From Bacillota bacterium (GTDB taxonomy: Bacteria > Bacillota > Clostridia > Oscillospirales > Acutalibacteraceae): a stretch of DNA of 39,133 bases. This document shows, in pieces, positions 7,766 through 14,329 of the stretch. The position numbers and the translations under genes were made by a program. Each line of letters opens with the position of its first letter. The first letter of the stretch is position 1. The notes below the pieces were generated by a model, which was not told the DNA's origin, did not search any database, and saw only the letters and a program-made list of their open reading frames with translations. Location of the stretch: the NCBI GenBank assembly GCA_023391275.1, contig JAEWBE010000033.1, positions 1-39,133 of the forward strand. The letters are read 5' to 3'.

Positions 7766-8692
7766 TTATGTAAGATTCGCGATAACGTTTTCCGAGGCTT
7801 TAATACCCATATTGTTGACTGCTTCTACAGTGGAAGCCGCGCAATGCGAACCAACAATAATATTGTCAAGCTCAAGCAGCTTTATTTGCTCCGGAGGCTC
7901 TTTTTCGAATACGTCTATGCCAGCGCCATAAATCACATTGTTTTGAAGTGCCCACAGCAATGCTTCTTCATCAATCACGCCGCCTCTGGATGTATTAACA
8001 ATTATAGCAGTATTTTTCATCGCTTTAAACTGGTCGTAGCTGATTAAATTCCTGGTCTCAGGCGTCAGCGGCAAATGCAAACTGATAAAATCGCATTCTT
8101 TAATGATTGTTTCGATACTTGTAAATTCAATATTGTGTTCTTTTATAAATTGATCATCCTTGAAAACATCATAGGCATAGACTTTCATATCAAATCCGGA
8201 AGCTCTTTTTGCGATTCCTTTTCCAATATTGCCAAGGCCTATAATACCCATCTTTTTATGATACATTTCAATGGAGGAGATTTTGCTCCAGTTTAATTTT
8301 CTGCACTCTTTATCAATAAGGACAACCTTCCTTGCAACAGCAAGCATCAGTGCAAAAGCGTAGTCGGCAACCGCATCGGAGTTGGCTCCAACCGTCCTGG
8401 TAACCGCAATTCCCTTTGACTGTGCATAGGGCACGTCAATGTTATCTGTTCCAACACCGTATTTGGAAATAACCTTCAATTTGCCGGCTGCATCGATTAC
8501 CTTTTTGTTCATCGGATCTACGCCCAAAATAACCGCATCAACATCCTTAACGGCTTCCACCATTTCTGGCTCTGTCATGATTCTTCCATACGGATTCACA
8601 ACAATTTCATACCCTTGCTCTTTCAGGAGCTCAAAAGGTTTTGGATCTTCCTTACCAAAGGATCTTGGTGTTATTAGAATCTTAAATCCCAT
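7766..8692 (-). CDS. D-2-hydroxyacid dehydrogenase (phosphoglycerate dehydrogenase-like)
   Basis: This 308-residue protein is a single catalytic unit of the D-isomer-specific 2-hydroxyacid dehydrogenase family, without the ACT domain of long SerA proteins. The NAD motif GLGNIG is at 152-157. The catalytic triad is Arg236 (TSRGG), Glu265 (FEKEPP) and His283 (GSHCA). It interconverts a 2-hydroxyacid and a 2-keto acid. As the first gene after the strong promoter at 8742-8770 it should be the best expressed of the cluster. AGGAG sits 8 bases before the ATG. A role in serine synthesis is possible but less likely given the neighbours. Confidence 0.88.
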   Translation of the reverse strand: MGFKILITPRSFGKEDPKPFELLKEQGYEIVVNPYGRIMTEPEMVEAVKDVDAVILGVDPMNKKVIDAAGKLKVISKYGVGTDNIDVPYAQSKGIAVTRTVGANSDAVADYAFALMLAVARKVVLIDKECRKLNWSKISSIEMYHKKMGIIGLGNIGKGIAKRASGFDMKVYAYDVFKDDQFIKEHNIEFTSIETIIKECDFISLHLPLTPETRNLISYDQFKAMKNTAIIVNTSRGGVIDEEALLWALQNNVIYGAGIDVFEKEPPEQIKLLELDNIIVGSHCAASTVEAVNNMGIKASENVIANLT

Positions 8693-8712
8693 TTCTGTAT
8701 CTCCTTTAACAC

Positions 8713-8732
8713 ATTAGTGAATGCGTTCTAAT
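8713..8732. promoter_or_regulatory. Operator-like inverted repeat downstream of the cluster promoter
   Basis: ATTAG and CTAAT flank a 10-base centre in a 20-bp imperfect palindrome that covers roughly +1 to +20 of the minus-strand transcript. One half reads TTAGAACG, identical to the half-site of the palindromes at 37256-37292. Repressor binding is inferred. Confidence 0.5.
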
Positions 8733-8741
8733 TTCACCTGT

Positions 8742-8770
8742 ATTATAACAAAATAATATTTTATTGTCAA
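8742..8770 (-). promoter_or_regulatory. Consensus sigma-A promoter for the eight-gene catabolic cluster
   Basis: On the minus strand TTGACA (8770-8765) and TATAAT (8747-8742) are both perfect, with a 17-base spacer. The first start codon is about 50 bases downstream. Confidence 0.9.
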
Positions 8771-9032
8771 CTTATTAATAAAATAAAATAAAATTCTGTT
8801 CGCGGATTTCAGCTCATTTTTCCTGGGAAAATTCAAAGAAAAATCCCAGTTTTTAACTGTATGCGTTGGATTTTCCGCTTTTTTTAAAGGGTGTTTGCAT
8901 GCATGCCTTAATACTCCCAACATAGCGGAATATCCGCCATACGCCAGCTTCCATCAGAATTTTATTTTTTAAAATTTATCAGGTGTACAAAACCCATAAA
9001 TTAAGGTTTCATTAATTTTTTTTCGAAATATG
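8771..9032. other. Intergenic region between divergent promoters, no gene recognised
   Basis: This AT-rich stretch contains a 6-bp hairpin with a T run at 8823-8854 (CTGGGA and TCCCAG on the plus strand) and a short GCGGA-ATA-TCCGC inverted repeat near 8924-8936. No convincing coding region is visible on either strand. The repeats could be regulator sites, but nothing confirms this. Confidence 0.5.
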
Positions 9033-9061
9033 TTGACAGATCGGAATAGTATGAATATAAT
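9033..9061 (+). promoter_or_regulatory. Consensus sigma-A promoter for the ABC importer operon
   Basis: TTGACA at 9033-9038 and TATAAT at 9056-9061 are perfect hexamers separated by 17 bases. They lie about 95 bases before the first gene. Confidence 0.9.
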
Positions 9062-9155
9062 ATAGAAATAAAGCATACAAGATATATATGTAATATATGA
9101 TATTTTTTCAAATAAAGCGCCTGAAATGTCGCTTCTGCAGGGAGACGAATAACGT

Positions 9156-9815
9156 TTGGATATTGAATTTATAATAAACAGTTTGCCTCTTTATTTGAAA
9201 GCCGCCAGACTTACGCTTACGCTTTCCGGCATATCTGTCCTCTTTTCTTTGATAGTCGGCTTTCTGTGCAGCTTAATTATTTATTATAAAGTTAAAGTTC
9301 TGCAAAGGATTGTCAAAATTTATATTGAGCTTTCCCGCAACACTCCGTTACTGATTCAGCTTTTTTTCCTCTATTACGGACTGACACGCATAGGGATTAA
9401 ATTAGAAGCGCAGACCTGCGCCATTGCCGGGCTGACTTTCCTTGGCGGGAGTTATATGGAGGAAGCATTTCGCAGCGGGCTCGAAGCGGTCGGCAGGAAT
9501 CAGATTGAGTCCGGGCTGAGTATCGGCCTGACTTCTTTTCAACTGATCCGCTATGTAGTCTTCCCACAGGCTCTTTCAATTGCACTTCCTGCTTTAGGCG
9601 CGAACACCATATTCCTGATTAAAGAAACTTCCATTGTCAGCGCGATTGCGCTGGCGGATCTGATGTTTGTGGCAAAGGATTTAATCGGCATGTATTATTC
9701 CACTTTTGAAGCACTGCTGATGCTGGTAGCGTTCTATCTTGTAATTTTGCTGCCGATTTCCCTGTTACTCTCCTACGCTGAAAGGAGGCTGCGCCATGCT
9801 CAGTTCGGGAATTAA
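9156..9815 (+). CDS. Polar amino-acid-type ABC transporter permease (first)
   Basis: The 219-residue integral membrane protein belongs to the His/Glu/Gln/Arg/opine permease family. About five membrane segments are apparent, with the EAA-loop region around GLEAVGRNQIESGLSIGLTS that docks on the ATPase. The start is TTG, 11 bases after AGGGAG; no in-frame ATG is available near the beginning. Its end overlaps the second permease gene by 20 bases, so the two are translationally coupled and probably form a heterodimer in the membrane. The family usually imports polar amino acids, opines or similar charged compounds. Confidence 0.9.
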   Translation: MDIEFIINSLPLYLKAARLTLTLSGISVLFSLIVGFLCSLIIYYKVKVLQRIVKIYIELSRNTPLLIQLFFLYYGLTRIGIKLEAQTCAIAGLTFLGGSYMEEAFRSGLEAVGRNQIESGLSIGLTSFQLIRYVVFPQALSIALPALGANTIFLIKETSIVSAIALADLMFVAKDLIGMYYSTFEALLMLVAFYLVILLPISLLLSYAERRLRHAQFGN

Positions 9816-10473
9816 TGTGATTTTTGAGGGTGTGAATCTTCTTCGGCTTTTGGGCGGTCTTCTCGTTACGGCAAGAATCGCATTGTTTTCAGTCACATTA
9901 TCCGGCATTTTGGGGATTGGCTTTGGCATTGTGATGACCTCTAAATCAAAACCTGTTAAATTTTTATGCCGCCTGTACCTGGAGGCGGTACGCATTATCC
10001 CCATTTTGGTCTGGCTTTTTATTTTTTATTTTGGTTTGACAAAGATTATGCACATTCAAATAGACGGTGAATTCGTTTCGGTAATGGTTTTTACCATTTG
10101 GGGTACGGCGGAAATGGGCGACATTGTGCGCGGCTGTATTCAGTCGCTCCCTAAACATCAGTGGGAATCGGGCGCCGCGATTGCGCTGACTTCCTGGCAG
10201 ATTTATTGTTTTATCGTTATTCCTCAAATTGTCAGAAGGCTTCTTCCGGCGGCCATTAACCTGGCGACCAGGATGATTAAGACCACGTCGCTTGTTGTGC
10301 TGATCGGCGTAGTTGAAGTTTTAAAGGTTGGGCAGCAGATTATTGAAAGTTCTGTGTTAAGCGCACCCACCGCTTCATTCTGGATCTATGGATTTATATT
10401 TATTCTGTATTTTATCATCTGCTACCCTGTTTCACTGTTTGCGAAAAGGCTGGAACAAAAGTGGCAGGATTAA
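9796..10473 (+). CDS. Polar amino-acid-type ABC transporter permease (second)
   Basis: This 225-residue permease is a paralogue of the first, from the same family. It has about five hydrophobic helices and the ATPase-docking loop around GCIQSLPKHQWESGAAIALTS. AAGGAGG lies 9 bases before the ATG, inside the end of the preceding gene. It would pair with the first permease to form the membrane channel. Twelve bases separate it from the ATPase gene. Confidence 0.9.
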   Translation: MLSSGINVIFEGVNLLRLLGGLLVTARIALFSVTLSGILGIGFGIVMTSKSKPVKFLCRLYLEAVRIIPILVWLFIFYFGLTKIMHIQIDGEFVSVMVFTIWGTAEMGDIVRGCIQSLPKHQWESGAAIALTSWQIYCFIVIPQIVRRLLPAAINLATRMIKTTSLVVLIGVVEVLKVGQQIIESSVLSAPTASFWIYGFIFILYFIICYPVSLFAKRLEQKWQD

Positions 10474-10485
10474 GGAGTCAGTCCA

Positions 10486-11268
10486 ATGAAAAACGAAAAT
10501 GCCGAGGTTCTGCTTGAAATACAGGATCTTTATAAAAAATACGATCAGATTCCCGCACTGAGCGGAATCGATCTGCAGATACATAAAGGCGAAGTAGTCG
10601 TAATTTTGGGACCCTCGGGCTGCGGCAAGAGCACTCTTTTGCGATGTATTAACGGACTGGAGCCAGTCGAGTCCGGAAAAATTCTGTTAAACGGTCAGGA
10701 GTTGACCGGAAAACAGGCAGACTGGCGCTTGATCCGCCAAAAAATCGGCATGGTCTTTCAAAGCTACGACCTGTTTCCTCACATGACAATTCTGGAAAAT
10801 ATTATGCTCGGTCCCACCAAAGTGCAAAAGCGGGATCGCGCCGAAGCGCAGAAACAGGCGGAAGAACTGCTGAGCCGCGTTGGTCTGCTGGACAGAAAAG
10901 ACGCATACCCGCGCCAACTTTCCGGTGGGCAGAAACAGCGCGTCGCCATTGTTCGCGCATTGTGCATGAACCCTGAAATGATGCTGTTTGACGAAGTTAC
11001 GGCCGCGCTTGACCCGGAAATGGTAAGGGAAGTGCTGGACGTTATGCTCGGCCTTGCCCGGCAGGGCATGACAATGGCAATCGTGACGCATGAAATGAAT
11101 TTTGCCAGAGCGGCGGCGGATAAAATTGTATTTATTGATGAAGGTCGGATTGCGGAGAAATCAGACTCCGGATCTTTCTTTACCAGCCCAAAAAGCGAAA
11201 GGGCAAAGCGTTTCCTGAATATTTTTGAATTTAAAGATGAGAAGGGGATTCACCATGAAAATAGTTAA
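10486..11268 (+). CDS. Polar amino-acid-type ABC transporter ATP-binding protein (GlnQ-like)
   Basis: The 260-residue ATPase has Walker A GPSGCGKST at 42-50, Q-loop VFQSYDLFPH near 89-98, signature LSGGQ at 144-148, and Walker B MMLFDE at 164-169 followed by VTAALDPE. The usual DEPTSALD reads DEVTAALD here, a mild variant. A switch histidine is present in VTHEM. It powers the two permeases from the cytoplasmic side. The ATG follows AAGGAG by 9 bases, and the gene overlaps the binding protein gene by 14 bases. Confidence 0.94.
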   Translation: MKNENAEVLLEIQDLYKKYDQIPALSGIDLQIHKGEVVVILGPSGCGKSTLLRCINGLEPVESGKILLNGQELTGKQADWRLIRQKIGMVFQSYDLFPHMTILENIMLGPTKVQKRDRAEAQKQAEELLSRVGLLDRKDAYPRQLSGGQKQRVAIVRALCMNPEMMLFDEVTAALDPEMVREVLDVMLGLARQGMTMAIVTHEMNFARAAADKIVFIDEGRIAEKSDSGSFFTSPKSERAKRFLNIFEFKDEKGIHHENS

Positions 11269-12106
11269 AAAACTGGCGGCACTTATTCTTGCACTTTCCA
11301 TTGCGGCGGTATCTTTTGCGGGCTGCGCACAGAAACCCGCTGCCGCGCAGAATTCCATTGATAAAATCAAGGCAAACGGAAAAATTCGCATTGGCGTGTT
11401 CAGCGACAAACCGCCCTTCGGTTCCGTTGATAAGGACGGTAAAAATCAGGGATACGATGTTTATCTTGCAAAGCGGCTGGCAAAAGATCTGCTCGGCGAC
11501 GAAAGCAAGGTTGAATTTGTTCTGGTGGAAGCCGCAAGCCGTGTGGAATATCTGGAATCCGACAAGGTGGACATTATTCTTGCCAACTTTACCGTTACCG
11601 ACGAACGCAAAGAAAAAGTTGATTTCGCAAATCCGTATATGAAGGTCGCTCTTGGCGTTGTGTCTGCGGACGGTTCTCAAATCACCGATGTTTCACAGCT
11701 CAAAGGTAAAAAACTTATTGTGAATAAGGGCACAACCGCAGAAACTTACTTCACCAAAAACTATCCGGATATCGAGCTTCTGAAATATGACCAAAACACA
11801 GAAGCATTTCAGGCGCTGAAGGACGGAAGAGGCGCAGCGCTTGCGCACGACAACACCCTGCTCTTTGCCTGGGCTCGTGAAAACACCGGGTTTACCGTTG
11901 GAATTAAATCTCTCGGCAGCCAGGATACCATTGCACCGGCTGTGCGCAAGGGCAACAAGGAACTGCTTGACTGGATCAACAACGAATTGACCACACTCGG
12001 CAAAGAAAATTTCTTCCACAAGGATTACGATGCAACACTAAAGCCGGCTTATGGTGACACTGTAAACCCGGAAGACGTTGTAATCGAGGGTGGAAAAATT
12101 CAGTAA
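11255..12106 (+). CDS. Substrate-binding lipoprotein of the polar amino-acid-type ABC importer
   Basis: The protein (283 residues from this start) has a lipoprotein signal: two lysines, a hydrophobic stretch, and the lipobox FAGC with Cys24 as the anchored residue. The mature part is a family 3 periplasmic-type binding protein (LRIGV-like start, KPPFGSVDKDG, GYDVYLAKRLAKDL, FANPYMKVALGVV). I chose the ATG at 11255 because GAAGGGG lies 7 bases upstream; an earlier in-frame ATG would add ten charged residues before the signal. It is anchored outside the membrane and decides the specificity of the importer. The ligand cannot be named from sequence. A bidirectional terminator follows. Confidence 0.93.
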   Translation: MKIVKKLAALILALSIAAVSFAGCAQKPAAAQNSIDKIKANGKIRIGVFSDKPPFGSVDKDGKNQGYDVYLAKRLAKDLLGDESKVEFVLVEAASRVEYLESDKVDIILANFTVTDERKEKVDFANPYMKVALGVVSADGSQITDVSQLKGKKLIVNKGTTAETYFTKNYPDIELLKYDQNTEAFQALKDGRGAALAHDNTLLFAWARENTGFTVGIKSLGSQDTIAPAVRKGNKELLDWINNELTTLGKENFFHKDYDATLKPAYGDTVNPEDVVIEGGKIQ

Positions 12107-12151
12107 AATCCTGCGCGCAAAAAGCAAATACCGAACTATACTGCTATAAAG

Positions 12152-12192
12152 AAAAAGACCATGCACCGCATATGCGCTGCATGGTCTTTTTT
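12152..12192. terminator. Bidirectional intrinsic terminator
   Basis: AAAGACCATGCA pairs with TGCATGGTCTTT around a loop that itself contains GCATATGC. A T run is present in both directions (six on plus, five on minus). It ends both the ABC operon and the convergent GGDEF gene. Confidence 0.9.
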
Positions 12193-12238
12193 GTCTGCTT
12201 CGAGATAAGATAAAGCCCGTCAGTCCGGATTGAAATTC

Positions 12239-13954
12239 TTATAATTGCTGAACAAATGCCTTAACGATTTCGGGGTCAAATTGAGTGCCCGAACATTGCT
12301 GCAACTGCTTGACTGCGTCGTCTTTGGACATTGCCGTCCGGTATGCTTTGTCGCTGGTCATCGCTTCAAACGCATCTGCCACGGTCAGGATTCTGGCCAT
12401 AAGAGGAATGTTCTCCCCCTTCAATCCATTGGGATATCCTGTTCCATCCCATCTTTCGTGGTGTGAAAGCACATTTGCTGCAAGATACGAAAGCTCCGGG
12501 GAAGCGCCCACAATATTGTATCCCTTTTCCGAATGTTGTTTTGCAGCTTCAAATTCTTCAGGAATAAGTTTGCCGTTTTTGTTCAGTATATTTTGATCAA
12601 TCGAGGCTTTTCCGATATCATGTATTTTCCCTAACAGGATTAAATCCTCAACCTGCCTTTTGTCAAGATTCATTGCCCGGCCAATTAAGCCGCACAATTC
12701 GCTTACACGAATGGAATGTTTTGCTTCTCTGTCGTTTTCTTCATATAAGGTATTGAGTATCGATTGAACTGCTCTGCTTTTAATGCTCCTGCTTTCATGC
12801 AGTTTCCTTTTATACATCAAATCATCGGCCCGCTTGACGGCTATCATAACATCCTCATGCATGGCGACCTTCGTTCCGCATCCTAAAGAAATAGACAGAT
12901 TGATATTACTCACATATTCCTCACTGCACCTTTTACGGATACGTTCGGAGATTCGCTCCGCCTCATCGGCATCGGTGCGCGGAAGCAGAATAATATATTC
13001 ATCACCGCCCCAGCGGGCAATAATATCATCGTCACGGCATACTTCCTTCATTACATTCGCGGCCGTTACCAATAAAGTATCGCCCACAAGATGCCCAAAA
13101 GCATCGTTGGTAAGCTTCAGGCCATTTACGTCACCGATAATCACTGAAACCGGCAGGTTGCGTTCCACATCCAGCCGCCTGAGTTCTTCTTCAAAGAACC
13201 GCCTGTTGTAAAGGCCCGTAAGTTTATCATGATAGGTTAAATAGATAATTTCTGCTTCATCCTTCTTTTTGTCCGTAACATCCCGAAAAATAATGACAAA
13301 GCCTAAAATTTCCTGATTGGAGAGAGAGATTGCGGAAGCCTTGACGTCAAGATCTTTTTTGACGCCGGCCTGAGTAAAGGTATAGATCTCATCGCCCAAA
13401 TCAAAAGCTCCGCCATGGGTAAACATATCGCTTTTCTGAAAAACAATCGGCTCATCATTCTGTTTGTTATATATCTTATAGACATCACTCATTTTCTTCC
13501 CAACAGCAGCTGTTTTTTCATAACCCGTAATCATTTCCGCCTCTTTGTTTACCAGACGAACAGTACCGTTTACATCGGTTGCAATAACTCCGTCTCCAAT
13601 GGAAAGGAGCATGGTTTCCAACCATTTATGCTCCTGCAGCAATTCCTTTTCCTGCTCCTTATTGCGCTTAATCAAGCTGTAAACCAAAATCGAAATTGAT
13701 ATCAAAATAGCGCATCTTACAATTGTGGGCGCCAAAATATGATTATCATGATCCAAAAACAGAACCGTTAAAAGATATAATAACGAAGTCAAGCCGGCAA
13801 GATAAACTCCTCTTTTTTCATAGAAAAAAACGCCCAGTAAAATCGGCAGATAATACAGATGCTGCGTTATGCTGAAAATTCCATTTTGCATGGAGATAAT
13901 GTTGATAAGTAAAGAACCAATTAGCACAAAAATAAATAGAATATGTTTTTTCAT
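12239..13954 (-). CDS. Membrane c-di-GMP signalling protein: PAS, GGDEF and HD-GYP domains
   Basis: This 571-residue protein combines several domains. About four membrane segments occupy residues 4-95. A PAS domain with a PAC-like end (IIFRDVTDKK) covers about 110-230. The GGDEF domain (about 240-385) has RWGGDEY at 314-320 and a possible inhibitory I-site Arg307-xx-Asp310 five residues before it. The HD-GYP phosphodiesterase domain (about 400-571) has HDIGK at 445-449 and HHERWDGTGYP at 498-508. Both synthesis and breakdown of c-di-GMP are therefore possible. The GGDEY variant is usually tolerated. The start codon overlaps the stop of a 34-codon upstream ORF, suggesting coupling. Confidence 0.93.
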   Translation of the reverse strand: MKKHILFIFVLIGSLLINIISMQNGIFSITQHLYYLPILLGVFFYEKRGVYLAGLTSLLYLLTVLFLDHDNHILAPTIVRCAILISISILVYSLIKRNKEQEKELLQEHKWLETMLLSIGDGVIATDVNGTVRLVNKEAEMITGYEKTAAVGKKMSDVYKIYNKQNDEPIVFQKSDMFTHGGAFDLGDEIYTFTQAGVKKDLDVKASAISLSNQEILGFVIIFRDVTDKKKDEAEIIYLTYHDKLTGLYNRRFFEEELRRLDVERNLPVSVIIGDVNGLKLTNDAFGHLVGDTLLVTAANVMKEVCRDDDIIARWGGDEYIILLPRTDADEAERISERIRKRCSEEYVSNINLSISLGCGTKVAMHEDVMIAVKRADDLMYKRKLHESRSIKSRAVQSILNTLYEENDREAKHSIRVSELCGLIGRAMNLDKRQVEDLILLGKIHDIGKASIDQNILNKNGKLIPEEFEAAKQHSEKGYNIVGASPELSYLAANVLSHHERWDGTGYPNGLKGENIPLMARILTVADAFEAMTSDKAYRTAMSKDDAVKQLQQCSGTQFDPEIVKAFVQQL

Positions 13955-14055
13955 AGTGTACCTAACGCTCCTATGTTATAATACCGGCTTGTTTGCTGCT
14001 GTGATGCCTTTTGCTTTTGCCTGGCCTGAACTTTGAAAATAATGTTTTTCTCCAT
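13951..14055 (-). CDS. Small ORF (34 codons) overlapping the start of the GGDEF/HD-GYP gene
   Basis: An uninterrupted 34-residue ORF begins MEKNIIFKVQARQKQKASQQ and ends GALGTL. It has a GGGAG ribosome site 7 bases before its ATG. Its stop overlaps the start of the c-di-GMP protein as ATGA, the classic arrangement for translational coupling. The peptide is basic and glutamine-rich, with no membrane segment. The ribosome site of the downstream gene (AGGAG, 13 bases from its ATG) lies inside this ORF, so translating it may control access to the larger gene. I do not recognise the peptide. It could be a leader peptide or a small partner protein. Confidence 0.55.
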   Translation of the reverse strand: MEKNIIFKVQARQKQKASQQQTSRYYNIGALGTL

Positions 14056-14249
14056 TGGTAAACTCCCTGCGGCCTCAGACAAAATCATTCAAAATTAACT
14101 CATAAACCATAATGCAGACAGGCGTGTTTGACATGCTGTCATAGCCAGACTCGATCTGCCGCCCAAGAGAAAGCCTATAACAATATAATACAACTTTCTT
14201 CTGCAAAATACTACAGAATATGCCGTTGTGACAGTATTATCAGCATTTT
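14056..14249. other. Noncoding stretch upstream of the small ORF
   Basis: No gene is recognised. A TGACA-TGC-TGTCA inverted repeat lies at 14129-14141 and may be a regulator site for the small ORF and GGDEF gene. No convincing paired promoter hexamers were found. Confidence 0.35.
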
Positions 14250-14294
14250 AAAAAAACAATGGCGGCGGGCAGTAAAACCGCCCGCCGCCATTTT
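14250..14294 (-). terminator. Intrinsic terminator of the CODH-like gene
   Basis: AATGGCGGCGGGC and GCCCGCCGCCATT form a perfect 13-bp stem with a 9-base loop. On the minus strand it is followed by GTTTTTTT. It lies 36 bases after the stop codon of the gene. Confidence 0.92.
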
Positions 14295-14329
14295 CACCAG
14301 ATGCTGGCAATAACCAGGAAAATCTCCGC

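Noticed and set aside
8714..8923. 69-codon minus-strand frame
   Set aside because: It covers the promoter of the catabolic operon and lacks a ribosome site.
13955..14110. c-di-GMP riboswitch upstream of the GGDEF gene
   Set aside because: The GEMM core motif could not be found; the space is mostly filled by the small ORF.
14128..14313. 61-codon plus-strand frame
   Set aside because: It crosses the terminator hairpin of the CODH-like gene, has no ribosome site, and its sequence is not protein-like.
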